Shown here: one piece after another, positions 8,836-16,698 of the stretch
Position numbering within the stretch: position 1 is the first letter of the stretch
Layout of the letters: each line of letters opens with the position of its first letter
DNA from: Paenibacillus wynnii
GTDB lineage: Bacteria; Bacillota; Bacilli; Paenibacillales; Paenibacillaceae
Assembly (NCBI RefSeq): GCF_030812855.1
Contig: NZ_JAUSTK010000009.1
Location: forward strand, 1-64,000
Direction of reading: 5' to 3'
Length of the DNA: 64,000 bases
The notes under the pieces: model-generated
The model's database searches: none
What the model was told of the DNA's origin: nothing
What the model saw: only the letters and a program-made list of their open reading frames with translations
Position numbers and translations under genes: made by a program

Positions 8836-9342
8836 ATGAAAGAAGTACAAGATCACTTGGAGCAAGGCCTGCAGATCGTTTTTATCGGCTTTAACCCGAG
8901 CATTCGTTCAGGAGAGGTTGGTCATCATTATGCAAATCCCCGCAACAACTTTTGGAGAATATTGCATCACTCTGGTCTGACTCCGCGGTTATACGATGCT
9001 TCTGAGGATGGAGAGTTGTTGAAGCTTGGTTACGGGTTCACTAATATAGTTGCTCGACCAACTCGTGGAGCGGAGGATATTACGCGAGAGGAATATATAC
9101 GTGGGCGAGAGCTTCTACGGGACAAGCTTGAGAAATACCGACCGCAAATAGCCTGCTTTGTGGGCAAAGGTGTGTACACGGAATTTAGCCGCAGGACTAA
9201 GGTAGAATGGGGACTTCAGAACGTTACCGAACCCGTAGTCGACGGTGTCTTTGAATTCGTGGCACCATCCTCCAGTGGTTTGGTTCGAATGCCGATGAGT
9301 GATATTGTAGACATTTACCGGAGGCTCCATGATAATTTATAG
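8836..9342 (+). CDS. Mismatch-specific (G:U/T) DNA glycosylase, Mug family
   Basis: A 168-residue uracil-DNA-glycosylase-superfamily protein. The N-terminal GFNPS motif holds the catalytic Asn of Mug-type enzymes, the HHYANPRNNFW segment is typical of the family, and the C-terminal PSSSGL replaces the usual NPSGL. It would remove uracil or thymine from G mismatches in base-excision repair. ATG 8836 is chosen because AGGTGG (8822-8827) is 8 bases upstream; the upstream in-frame GTG at 8824 lies inside that site. Confidence 0.88.
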   Translation: MKEVQDHLEQGLQIVFIGFNPSIRSGEVGHHYANPRNNFWRILHHSGLTPRLYDASEDGELLKLGYGFTNIVARPTRGAEDITREEYIRGRELLRDKLEKYRPQIACFVGKGVYTEFSRRTKVEWGLQNVTEPVVDGVFEFVAPSSSGLVRMPMSDIVDIYRRLHDNL

Positions 9343-9394
9343 GAGCAGTACTAGCGTTATATGAATATGAACTACCCAGGAAAAGGAGCACAAC

Positions 9395-10090
9395 ATGAAA
9401 TACGAAGTTATATTATTTGATGCTGATGATACACTGTTTGACTACGGAATGGCAGAGGGTCACGCTCTGAGTAGCGTATTTTCCGCCTACGGGATGCCTA
9501 CAGGAGCTGATGATTATACAGCAAGCTATAAGGAAATCAATCATAAGCTTTGGGCAGATCTAGAATTGGGCCGTATTACCTCCGCAGCGCTGCGGGTGGA
9601 GCGATTCCATCGTTTGTTTTCAGCCCATGGGCTTACACTCGACGCTCAGGAGTTCAGTGATGCCTATCTGCGTTTTTTGGGAGAGGGGACGTTCCTGATT
9701 CAAGGTGCGGTAGAACTATGCGGTGAGCTATCCGGTATCAGGCTCGCTATAATCACTAACGGGATCAAAGAGGTGCAGACCTCCAGAATTCAGGATTCGC
9801 CTCTTTGCGATACGTTTGAGCAGATCATTATCTCCGAGGAAGCAGGATATCAGAAACCGGACACCGGTATTTTTGATTATGCTTTTGCAAAGTTGGGAAT
9901 CGAAGATAAAGCAAAGGTATTGATAGTGGGTGACTCTCTGACCTCTGATATCCAAGGCGGCATTAATTATGGGATTGATACTTGTTGGTTCAACCCGCTG
10001 GGTAAGGTAAATTCGCTTGGGATAGAGTCTACGTATGAAATTAGCAGTCTGGCAGAGCTATTAGACATTGTGGGTATACCTGAATCATAG
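9395..10090 (+). CDS. YjjG-like HAD phosphatase (pyrimidine nucleotidase family)
   Basis: A 231-residue HAD hydrolase: motif I FDADDTLFD (nucleophile and acid Asp, about 8-16), motif II ITNG (about 114), motif III Lys in EAGYQKPD and motif IV GDSLTSDIQGG. The sequence resembles YjjG/YfnB, which dephosphorylates nucleoside monophosphates including non-canonical pyrimidines. The AAAGGAG site lies 6 bases before the ATG. The gene follows the DNA-glycosylase gene by 52 bp; together they could be a nucleotide-hygiene pair, which is inference. Confidence 0.88.
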   Translation: MKYEVILFDADDTLFDYGMAEGHALSSVFSAYGMPTGADDYTASYKEINHKLWADLELGRITSAALRVERFHRLFSAHGLTLDAQEFSDAYLRFLGEGTFLIQGAVELCGELSGIRLAIITNGIKEVQTSRIQDSPLCDTFEQIIISEEAGYQKPDTGIFDYAFAKLGIEDKAKVLIVGDSLTSDIQGGINYGIDTCWFNPLGKVNSLGIESTYEISSLAELLDIVGIPES

Positions 10091-10091
10091 T

Positions 10092-10617
10092 ATCGGCATT
10101 GTAGTGGACGGGACCTTACGAATTGAAGGACGGTAATGGCAAAGCATTAACCCCTATTACCTACGGGGGCTTAACTTATCTGCCGATCCGTTCAATTTCA
10201 GATGCTTTGGATATTCCGATTTCCTATGATGCCGCCAATTATAAAGTCCGAATCGGAACCCATCAAGAAAGGACAGGGAGTACCGGTTTGCCTTCATTGA
10301 CAAGCACTCGTCCAGTCAACCTTCCCACGAATTTCCCGATTCCTGGAGACGCCACCCTTAAGAATACTGCGGATTCGGATGCCACAGGGGTGAAAAAGGT
10401 AGCCTTTACCTATACCACTCAGGAAACCCTAGATATTATGGGGTTTGTATACAGTGAATATGTACGCATTAAGCATTTGGACAGCGACTCACAGACCGTG
10501 ACGGCAAATACCGTTAAGATAAGCGGTCTTCTTGGAGGGACGAGTCCGGTTTCTATAACAGGACAAGCTACAACTGGTAAGCCTGGATTCAACACTTTTT
10601 CGATCCGTAGGGGCTGA
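10092..10617 (+). pseudogene. Remnant of a copper-amine-oxidase-N (stalk) domain protein, frameshifted and 5'-truncated
   Basis: An open frame of 164 codons from TTG 10123 encodes the C-terminal half of a stalk domain (LTYLPIRSISDALDI) and then an unrecognised domain (about 60-164). There is no signal peptide and no ribosome-binding site. Just upstream the frame shifts: 10092-10115 reads IGIVVDGT, and skipping one T at 10116 joins it to YELKDGNGK, which restores a domain-like sequence. The N-terminal half and promoter are missing because the HAD gene ends at 10090. The 3' end runs directly into the 51-bp repeat array. I read this as a decayed gene. Confidence 0.7.
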
Positions 10618-11126
10618 GATCCGGCTAAATGAAATGTAAAAGTACAATTGAATCCACCCAAATGGTGAGATCCGACTGAATGAAATGTAAAAATACAATT
10701 GAATCCGCCTAAATGGTGAGATCCGACTGAATGAAATGTAAAAATACAATTGAATCCGCCCAATTGGTGCGATCCGGCTAAATGAAATGTAAAAATACAA
10801 TTGAATCCGCCCAATTGGTGCGATCCGGCTAAATGAAATGTAAAAATACAATTGAATCCGCCTAATTGGTGCGATCCGGCTAAATGAAATGTAAAAATAC
10901 AATTGAATCCGCCCAATTGGTGAGATCCGGTTAAATGAAATGTAAAAATACAATTGAATCCGCCCAATTGGTGCGATCCGGCTAAATGAAATGTAAAAAT
11001 ACAATTGAATCCGCCAAATGGTGCGATCCGGCTAAATGAAATGTAAAAATACAATTGAATCCGCCTCAATGGTGCGATCCGGCTAAATGAAATGTAAAAG
11101 TACAATTGAATCCGCCCAAATGGTGC
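10618..11126. repeat. Ten-copy 51-bp tandem repeat
   Basis: Units begin GATCCGGCTAAATGAAATG and start at 10618, 10669, 10720, 10771, 10822, 10873, 10924, 10975, 11025 and 11076. Nine are 51 bp; the eighth is 50 bp. A degenerate partial unit follows at 11127. Each unit holds the small palindromes TGTA-AAAA-TACA, CAATTG and, in the central copies, CCAATTGG. Central copies are most alike and end copies diverge. Because 51 is divisible by three, the minus strand stays open, but no start signal supports a gene. The array separates a pseudogene from the end of the dioxygenase gene. Confidence 0.97.
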
Positions 11127-11203
11127 GATCCGGCTAAATGGTGCGTTCCACCCAACGTAATGTTTCGTTCGCGGAGTGCCCTTCTTGCAACAACATCACT
11201 TTC

Positions 11204-12181
11204 TTACTGCCGCGTATCAAGCGGTTGCAGGTGTGCCTCAATTTGCCCGCGTTTGGCTTCAAGGAATGGCGGAAGAGCAAGAGCTTCACCTAAATGCTCC
11301 ACATCCTCATCCGTAGCGAAGCCGGGTCCGTCTGTAGCCAACTCAAACAAAATACCGTTGGGCTCCCGGAAGTAAAGAGAACGGAAGTAGAAGCGGTCAA
11401 CGAATCCGGAGTTGGGCAGTTGGACGGTGCGGACACGCTCAATCCATTGCTTCAGTTCTTCTTCATTATCTACACGGAAGGCTACATGGTGGACACCGCC
11501 TCTCCCAAGCCGCTCCATTGGCAAATCATTACGTTCCTCAAGATGAACTTCGGTACCAGATCCACCCACTCCGGTCTCAAAAACAATGACATCCGGTTGT
11601 CCAACCACAGGCGAAGCGTACGTATTTTTGCGGCGGAAGCCAAGCAGGCCCTCCAGCACAATAGCTGTATTCTCCGCAGATTCTACCGTAAGATGTGCCG
11701 GACCTAAGCCAACGATACCGTACTGCGTAGGAACCGGGCTTTTAGCCCAAGGGATGCCCCCGGGTTCACCTTGATCATGCTCGTCGGATACGAGATTAAA
11801 TCGTTGTCCCTCGTGATCACGGAAGGCAAGTGTCTGACGTCCGCCTAATTCCTTAATGCTTCCGTGCTCGACATTATGCTCGGATAGCCGCTGCACCCAA
11901 TAGGTAAGAGCCTCGTCACTTGGAACGCGTAAAGAGATGGCGGATATACTATTGTTGCCTTCGCGGTTACGTCCTGACATCGGGATCTCGAAGAAGGTTA
12001 GCTCTGTTCCGGGATTGCCCTTTTCGTCCCCGTAGAATAAATGATAAACTGAAATATCATCTTGGTTGACCGTCTTTTTGATCAGTCTTAAACCGAGCAC
12101 TTCGGTATAAAATTTAAAGTTTTCCGGTGCTTTTGCCGTAATGGCCGATACATGATGCAGCCCTTTCAGTGTTAATTCCAT
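11204..12181 (-). CDS. Ring-cleaving dioxygenase, VOC/glyoxalase fold (MhqO/YkcA-like)
   Basis: A 325-residue protein of two vicinal-oxygen-chelate modules (about 1-140 and 150-290). Probable metal ligands are the His in LKGLHHVSAI, the His in PAHLTVES and the Glu in GILFELATDGPGF. The family includes Bacillus MhqO/MhqA, hydroquinone-responsive extradiol-type dioxygenases. GGAGGT lies before the ATG. A 35-bp inverted repeat upstream (12264-12298) suggests a dedicated repressor, which is not encoded next door. The true substrate is unknown. Confidence 0.87.
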   Translation of the reverse strand: MELTLKGLHHVSAITAKAPENFKFYTEVLGLRLIKKTVNQDDISVYHLFYGDEKGNPGTELTFFEIPMSGRNREGNNSISAISLRVPSDEALTYWVQRLSEHNVEHGSIKELGGRQTLAFRDHEGQRFNLVSDEHDQGEPGGIPWAKSPVPTQYGIVGLGPAHLTVESAENTAIVLEGLLGFRRKNTYASPVVGQPDVIVFETGVGGSGTEVHLEERNDLPMERLGRGGVHHVAFRVDNEEELKQWIERVRTVQLPNSGFVDRFYFRSLYFREPNGILFELATDGPGFATDEDVEHLGEALALPPFLEAKRGQIEAHLQPLDTRQ

Positions 12182-12263
12182 AATTGATGACCTCCAATGG
12201 GTTGAGAGTAGAGAAACATGCGGTGTAATGAATTATATTCTAATAAGGAAGCTTATAATAAAT

Positions 12264-12298
12264 ATTAAGTTACTATAATTTTAATAGTAATACTTAAT
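12264..12298. promoter_or_regulatory. Inverted repeat, candidate operator of the dioxygenase gene
   Basis: TACTAT (12271-12276) and ATAGTA (12284-12289) are flanked by AAGT and ACTT, forming an AT-rich imperfect dyad 83 bp upstream of the dioxygenase start. MarR-family regulators bind sites of this size, but the motif does not obviously match a known consensus. Confidence 0.45.
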
Positions 12299-12426
12299 TT
12301 TTGCAAGCCAAAGATGAGCTCATCCGCAGCATAGCTTTTTAAAAGATATATTAGTTATACCCATCAACAAATTTACTCACGCGTAATCGGTACTAAATAG
12401 TTGGTTCCTAAGGAGAGAAAACGGAC

Positions 12427-13242
12427 ATGCACAATACAGCAAGCTTAATGAAACAAATGGCGGTGTTGGAATTAGACCCAAATGGAACGGTTCTGGTGCA
12501 TTCTTCTTTCAAAAGTATCGGGGAAGTGCAGGGAGGTGCGGACGCCGTATTGGATGCTTTGGGTCAGTATATGTCAGAGGGTCTTCTTGTACTGCCGACG
12601 CATACCTGGGCTTATATTAACGCGGAGAATCCTCGCTACTCTGTTCTTGATTCACCTTCCTGTGTGGGTATTCTACCGGAATTATTTCGGAGCCGCCCAA
12701 AGGTTGTCCGTTCCTGGCATCCGACCCATTCTGTGGCCGCACTAGGGGCTGATGCGGATGATTTCACTGCCGGAGACGAGCGCTGGGACACTCCATGTGC
12801 CCGAGGTTCAGCTTGGGGTAAGTTATTAGACCGAAAGGCTGAGATCGTACTGCTCGGAGTGGACTTACGTAGAAATACTTTTATCCATGGTATTGAGGAA
12901 TGGCTGGACATCCCGGGAAGATTAACGGACGATCACGAAGCTTTATATACTGTTACGCCGGATGGAGCCACCATACTCGTACCTTCGCGCAGACATTGCG
13001 GACTTTCCTGGTCGCAGCATTTCTGGAAGGTTGAAGGCGTACTTGAGGCGGAGGGAGCATTGCGAAGAGGCCGGTTTGGCGACGCGTCGGTAATGGTATG
13101 CAGAACAGTGGAAACCACAGAAATTTTGAGCAGAATGCTAATCGAGAATCCGCATCTTTTCTCTGATAATGAGCCGCTGCATGGAGAAGCAAAGCCCGAG
13201 CCGCTGCCGAAGACGCCGAGGCTAAATCCGGGTGGTCACTAA
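12427..13242 (+). CDS. Aminoglycoside N3-acetyltransferase family protein (AAC(3)/YokD-like)
   Basis: A 271-residue protein of the antibiotic NAT family: VHSSFKSIGEVQGGAD near the N-terminus, LPTHTW (about 56), WHPTHSVAALG (about 97, with the family His pair) and GVDLRRNTFIHGIEE (about 140). Characterised members transfer acetyl from acetyl-CoA to the 3-amino group of 2-deoxystreptamine aminoglycosides. Chromosomal Bacillales homologues often give no clear resistance, so the name states family only. AAGGAG lies upstream of the ATG. The Pro-rich C-terminal tail (PEPLPKTPRLNPGGH) looks disordered. Confidence 0.85.
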   Translation: MHNTASLMKQMAVLELDPNGTVLVHSSFKSIGEVQGGADAVLDALGQYMSEGLLVLPTHTWAYINAENPRYSVLDSPSCVGILPELFRSRPKVVRSWHPTHSVAALGADADDFTAGDERWDTPCARGSAWGKLLDRKAEIVLLGVDLRRNTFIHGIEEWLDIPGRLTDDHEALYTVTPDGATILVPSRRHCGLSWSQHFWKVEGVLEAEGALRRGRFGDASVMVCRTVETTEILSRMLIENPHLFSDNEPLHGEAKPEPLPKTPRLNPGGH

Positions 13243-13337
13243 TTTCCTGCAAAGGTTCCTCTGCCCAATCTGGCTAGACCCTATCAATGTATGGTATATT
13301 ATTCTCACAAAACTAAATCACAGTAAGGAGATTGGAA

Positions 13338-14270
13338 ATGGAAAAAACATTAATCTTTGGCCACAAAAATCCGGATACGGATACCATCTGTTCTGCAATT
13401 GCTTATGCTGCTTTGAAAAAAGAACTGGGTTGGGATGCTGAAGCCGTTCGTCTAGGAGAAGTCAGCGGTGAAACACAATATGCATTGGATCATTTTGCAG
13501 TTGCAGCTCCACGTCTGGTGGAAAATGTAGCAGCTGAAGCGAAGCAAGTCATTCTGGTAGACCATAATGAACGCCAACAAAGCGCTAATGATATTGATCA
13601 AGTCCGTGTTGTCGAGGTTATCGACCACCACCGGATTGCTAACTTTGAGACCGCCCATCCCTTATATTACCGTGCAGAGCCAGTAGGCTGTACTGCTACA
13701 ATACTTAACAAGCTCTATAAAGAAAATGGAGTTGCTATTCCTAAGGGAATCGCTGGACTTATGCTCTCCGCCATCATTTCTGACTCCCTGCTGTTCAAAT
13801 CTCCGACCTGCACACCTGAAGATGTAGCTGCAGCACGCGAGCTTGCTGAAATTGCCGGTGTTGATGCAGATAGCTATGGATTGGAAATGCTGAAAGCAGG
13901 CGCAGATCTTAGCGACAAGAGTATTGCTCAGCTGATCTCCCTGGATGCCAAGGAATTCAAAATGGGTGAATACAAAGTGGAAATCGCGCAAGTGAATGCG
14001 GTGGATACTAACGATGTCCTCTCCCGTCAAGATGAACTGGAGGCAGCACTTACTTCCATTATTGATGAAAAGGGACTGGATTTGTTCCTGTTCGTCGTTA
14101 CAGATATTCTTAACAATGACTCTGTAGGCTTAGCATTAGGCCGTGTTGCCGGTGCTGTAGAGCAAGCATACAACGTGAAGCTTGATGACAATAAGGCTAT
14201 CCTTAAAGGCGTAGTTTCCCGTAAATCGCAAATCGTTCCAATCCTTACAGAAACGATGGCCAAGCTGTAA
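13338..14270 (+). CDS. ppaC: Manganese-dependent inorganic pyrophosphatase
   Basis: A 310-residue family II inorganic pyrophosphatase of the DHH phosphoesterase superfamily. Metal-binding motifs are [10 protein letters not shown] (about 7-16), ILVDHNE and [10 protein letters not shown] (the DHH signature). The C-terminal DHHA2 domain contains [10 protein letters not shown]. The enzyme hydrolyses pyrophosphate in the cytoplasm with Mn2+. ATG 13338 is chosen because AAGGAG (13325-13330) lies 7 bases before it; an in-frame TTG at 13332 is too close. A terminator follows at 14337. Confidence 0.96.
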   Translation: MEKTLIFGHKNPDTDTICSAIAYAALKKELGWDAEAVRLGEVSGETQYALDHFAVAAPRLVENVAAEAKQVILVDHNERQQSANDIDQVRVVEVIDHHRIANFETAHPLYYRAEPVGCTATILNKLYKENGVAIPKGIAGLMLSAIISDSLLFKSPTCTPEDVAAARELAEIAGVDADSYGLEMLKAGADLSDKSIAQLISLDAKEFKMGEYKVEIAQVNAVDTNDVLSRQDELEAALTSIIDEKGLDLFLFVVTDILNNDSVGLALGRVAGAVEQAYNVKLDDNKAILKGVVSRKSQIVPILTETMAKL

Positions 14271-14336
14271 GAAATTCTTGAAGTTATTTTATAACTATCT
14301 TGCAAATTCAGACGCTTATAATACATAAGCGAAGAA

Positions 14337-14380
14337 CCCTGCCGAGGTCCTTTATTAAGGATGTAGGCAGGGCTTTCTTT
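14337..14380 (+). terminator. Intrinsic terminator of ppaC
   Basis: CCCTGCC (14337-14343) pairs with GGCAGGG (14366-14372), with an inner stem GTCCTT-AAGGAT, followed by CTTTCTTTT. Confidence 0.88.
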
Positions 14381-14408
14381 TGCTAAAATAGTGAATGAAG
14401 CCTATACT
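14380..14408 (+). promoter_or_regulatory. Candidate promoter of the rrf2 gene
   Basis: TTGCTA (14380-14385) and TATACT (14403-14408) lie 17 bp apart, directly after the ppaC terminator and 37 bp before the TTG start codon. Confidence 0.45.
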
Positions 14409-14445
14409 TATGGAATCAGACTAACAGAAAGGAGGAGGGGGAACG

Positions 14446-14883
14446 TTGACAAAATCTCGAAACACCGGGTATCTCCAATATAGATCCTTTGGGCTGGTAC
14501 TGCAGGCTTTGGTCATTATGGCTAGAAAAGGAAACACATGTTCAAGCTGTGAAATTGCTGAGCTTCTCTCGATGGAGGCAACGCAGTTAAGACGAATTCT
14601 CGCCAAGTTAACCCGTGAACATATTCTCGTAACTCGGGAGGGCCGGGATGGAGGATATATGCTCAACAAAAATCCCGAGAACTTAACATTAGCTGAAATT
14701 TATCAGGCGCTCGAGGTCGGTGAGTCCTGTAATAAAGCGGTCAATGATACGATTTGTTTCAATGATTTTGGAGTGCAGATGAAGGCGGCTTGCGGAGATA
14801 TTCTGGAGGAGATGGACCGTAGTGTTCTTGGAGTGCTGGAGCAATACACGGTAGCAGATGTGGTACGTAAGGCTGGATATTGA
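14446..14883 (+). CDS. Rrf2-family transcriptional regulator
   Basis: A 145-residue winged-helix protein: HTH about 25-60 (SCEIAELLSMEATQLRRILAKL) and wing REGRDGGYML, which is the Rrf2 signature. Three cysteines in the C-terminal half (ESC, TICF, AACG) are arranged as C-x9-C-x11-C, so an iron-sulfur cluster or thiol switch is possible, although the spacing differs from IscR. The start is TTG with a strong AAAGGAGG site. The nitroreductase gene follows after 155 bp that hold two matching dyads, so regulation of that gene is the natural inference. Confidence 0.9.
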   Translation: MTKSRNTGYLQYRSFGLVLQALVIMARKGNTCSSCEIAELLSMEATQLRRILAKLTREHILVTREGRDGGYMLNKNPENLTLAEIYQALEVGESCNKAVNDTICFNDFGVQMKAACGDILEEMDRSVLGVLEQYTVADVVRKAGY

Positions 14884-14906
14884 CAGGGTCTGTTTCTTTG
14901 AATTAT

Positions 14907-14928
14907 ACTGTGCATATTAAGTCACAGT
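14907..14928. promoter_or_regulatory. Dyad 1: ACTGTG-N10-CACAGT
   Basis: A perfect 6-bp inverted repeat with a 10-bp centre, in the gap between the Rrf2 regulator and the nitroreductase. It is repeated 80 bp downstream (14987-15008). Probably an operator. Confidence 0.6.
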
Positions 14929-14986
14929 TAATGAGATATGGTTGTTCTAGGATACGAAGCAAATAGAGTATATTTTTTTAGATTCA

Positions 14987-15008
14987 ACTGTGTATTTAAA
15001 TGCACAGA
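14987..15008. promoter_or_regulatory. Dyad 2: ACTGTG-N10-CACAGA
   Basis: Same motif as 14907-14928 with one mismatch at the last base. It ends 30 bp before the nitroreductase start codon, in a position to block transcription. Confidence 0.6.
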
Positions 15009-15038
15009 TTATAGAGAATGGATCAGGAGGATACTGCG

Positions 15039-15686
15039 ATGACAACAGAATTAAAAGCGGTGCAGGAATTTAACAAGGTGATTCAGGATCGGCATTCCGT
15101 ACGTAAATATGACCCGTCCTGGAAAATATCCGATGAAGAAATTAAGGAGCTTCTAGGTGAGGCTATTCTAGCGCCATCTTCTTCCAATCTTCAGCCTTGG
15201 CGATTCATCGTAATTACAGATCAGGAATTAAAAGAAAAGCTTCTACCGATTGCTTATAATCAACAACAGGTTGTCGATGCATCTGCCGTTATTGCTGTAC
15301 TGGGTGATGTGGAAGCTTACCGTAATGCAGAAAAGATATATGATCAAGCGGTATCTACTGGATTAATGCCTCTCGAGGTACGTAATGCGATGGTCGAAAA
15401 AATCACAACTGGCTACCCTAACATGGGTCCTGAAAGACTTAAGGAGATTGCGTTGGTAGACGGCGGGTTAATCTCCATGCAACTGATGCTGGCTGCAAAG
15501 GCTAGAGGTTATGATACGGTTCCTATGGGCGGCTATAATGCGGAAGCCTTCCACGAGCTGTTACAAATTCCACAGCGCTACACCACGGTAATGTTGATTG
15601 CGCTTGGCAAAGCGGCCGTTGAAGGCCGTTCATCCGCAAGATTGCCATTGGAGAATGTAACCTACTGGAACGGATTTCAGGATTAA
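15039..15686 (+). CDS. Nitroreductase-family flavoprotein
   Basis: A 215-residue FMN-dependent nitroreductase-fold protein. RHSVRKYDPSW near residue 19 is the N-terminal FMN-phosphate motif, APSSSNLQPWRFIV (about 47) the second and PMGGYNAEAF (about 163) the C-terminal one. Such enzymes use NAD(P)H to reduce quinones or nitroaromatics. ATG 15039 is set by AGGAGG (15025-15030) 8 bases upstream; ATG 15018 has no such site. Control by the upstream Rrf2 protein through the twin dyads is inferred. Confidence 0.9.
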   Translation: MTTELKAVQEFNKVIQDRHSVRKYDPSWKISDEEIKELLGEAILAPSSSNLQPWRFIVITDQELKEKLLPIAYNQQQVVDASAVIAVLGDVEAYRNAEKIYDQAVSTGLMPLEVRNAMVEKITTGYPNMGPERLKEIALVDGGLISMQLMLAAKARGYDTVPMGGYNAEAFHELLQIPQRYTTVMLIALGKAAVEGRSSARLPLENVTYWNGFQD

Positions 15687-15713
15687 TTCATTAGTTTCAA
15701 GGTAAATCATAAT

Positions 15714-15764
15714 AAGGGACTGTCCCATATGCCATTACAATGGCAGGGGCAGTCCCTTATTTTT
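15714..15764. terminator. Terminator between convergent genes
   Basis: AAGGGACTGTCCC (15714 on) pairs with GGGGCAGTCCCTT (ending 15758), followed by ATTTTT, with an inner ATGCCATT-AATGGCA stem. It ends the nitroreductase transcript and may also stop the opposing sinR-like transcript. Confidence 0.88.
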
Positions 15765-15783
15765 GTGCGTTTCTTATTGTGTA

Positions 15784-16110
15784 TTATTCTTTCTGATTCA
15801 ATCGCCATATGGAATAATCTAAAAAAGCCTGAAGTTCTTCGATACTAATCCCGGAATCGATAGCTTTTTTAATGAGATGATGCCATTCTTTATCGGGATT
15901 TTCATTGATAACGGGATTTTCTTGTAGTAATGCCTCTACTGTTAGACTGAAAACTGAGGCGATTTTCTCAAGAAATTCAATAGAGGGATTGGATTGAATA
16001 CCCCTTTCAATACGACTTAGATAGGACTTGGCAACGCCAGCACATTCGGCTAACTCCGATAGTGATAGGCCTTTTTCTATTCTAAGTTGGCGTATACGTG
16101 TTCCAATCAT
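15784..16110 (-). CDS. SinR-like HTH transcriptional regulator
   Basis: A 108-residue protein. The N-terminal XRE-type helix-turn-helix (about 1-65) contains GLSLSELAECAGVAKSYLSRIERG, very close to Bacillus SinR. The C-terminal part (about 73-105, EWHHLIKKAIDSGISIEELQAFLDYSIW) resembles the SinR/SinI dimerisation helices. In Bacillus SinR represses biofilm matrix operons until SinI or SlrR removes it. No SinI gene is adjacent. It is divergent from exopolysaccharide locus 1 across a 588-bp region, which makes that locus the likely target. AAAGGTGG precedes the ATG. Confidence 0.9.
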   Translation of the reverse strand: MIGTRIRQLRIEKGLSLSELAECAGVAKSYLSRIERGIQSNPSIEFLEKIASVFSLTVEALLQENPVINENPDKEWHHLIKKAIDSGISIEELQAFLDYSIWRLNQKE

Positions 16111-16698
16111 AAACAGCCACCTTTTTTGGAATAAATTATATAGTTAATAGGATCGAAACTCAAGCAGATCCTGCTCCTTTTGAATCAAGTAATTATATCT
16201 AATTTTTAAGTGTAAATGCGGCGAAGATCACTTTTTTTTCAAGTGAAATGGAATTTCGTTTGATTATTCGACATAATTCATCGAATTATAGAACATTAGT
16301 TATAAAGTGGAGTGGAAAACAGGGGTATCTTAAATTACTTGATGAACATTGTTGGAAATGGTAGAAATGAGCAAAAATGACTATATCAAATACTGACATG
16401 ACTACCCTATACTTGAGTTGAATTCGTTGCCTAAAAGGAACGAGGATGCATAGGTCATAAATGTAGGCGGCAAATCACTTGTGGACTGTTACAACAAATT
16501 CATCCACTTTGCCCCAATGATGGTAGTTGTTTTTTCGATCTCTTCGAAGAATTCAAGACTCAATCTTAACATTTTTAACACTATTTAGGAAGGGTTTCCC
16601 GCTATTCGGATTTTTATGCAGCGCACTGAATGAATAACAAATTATTGTGAAGCTTGTCCCTTAAAAGGAACAAAAAGATATGTGGAAGGAGCTTTTAA
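16111..16698. promoter_or_regulatory. Long divergent control region between sinR-like gene and exopolysaccharide locus 1
   Basis: 588 bp without a credible gene. Visible elements: the decamer TAAAAGGAAC twice (16432-16441 and 16662-16671); a reverse-oriented near copy GCTCCTTTTG (16173-16182), which on the other strand is close to the Bacillus SinR half-site GTTCTYT; TTCGACA (16267-16273), the complement of the Spo0A box TGTCGAA; and an imperfect hairpin pairing TGTGGA with TCCACTTTGCC near 16480-16512. The assignments to SinR and Spo0A are inference from short motifs. Confidence 0.45.

Noticed and set aside
10419..11105. Minus-strand repeat protein of 17-residue units across the 51-bp array
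   Set aside because: No ribosome-binding site or good start; the frame is open only because 51 is a multiple of three, and the 50-bp unit breaks it.
12427..13242. Acquired aminoglycoside resistance gene
   Set aside because: Family membership is clear, but there is no mobile context and chromosomal Bacillales members are common, so acquired resistance is not supported.
16440..16698. c-di-GMP or other riboswitch in the leader of exopolysaccharide operon 1
   Set aside because: No GEMM-type core or terminator was found there; the only recognisable riboswitch is at 27368.
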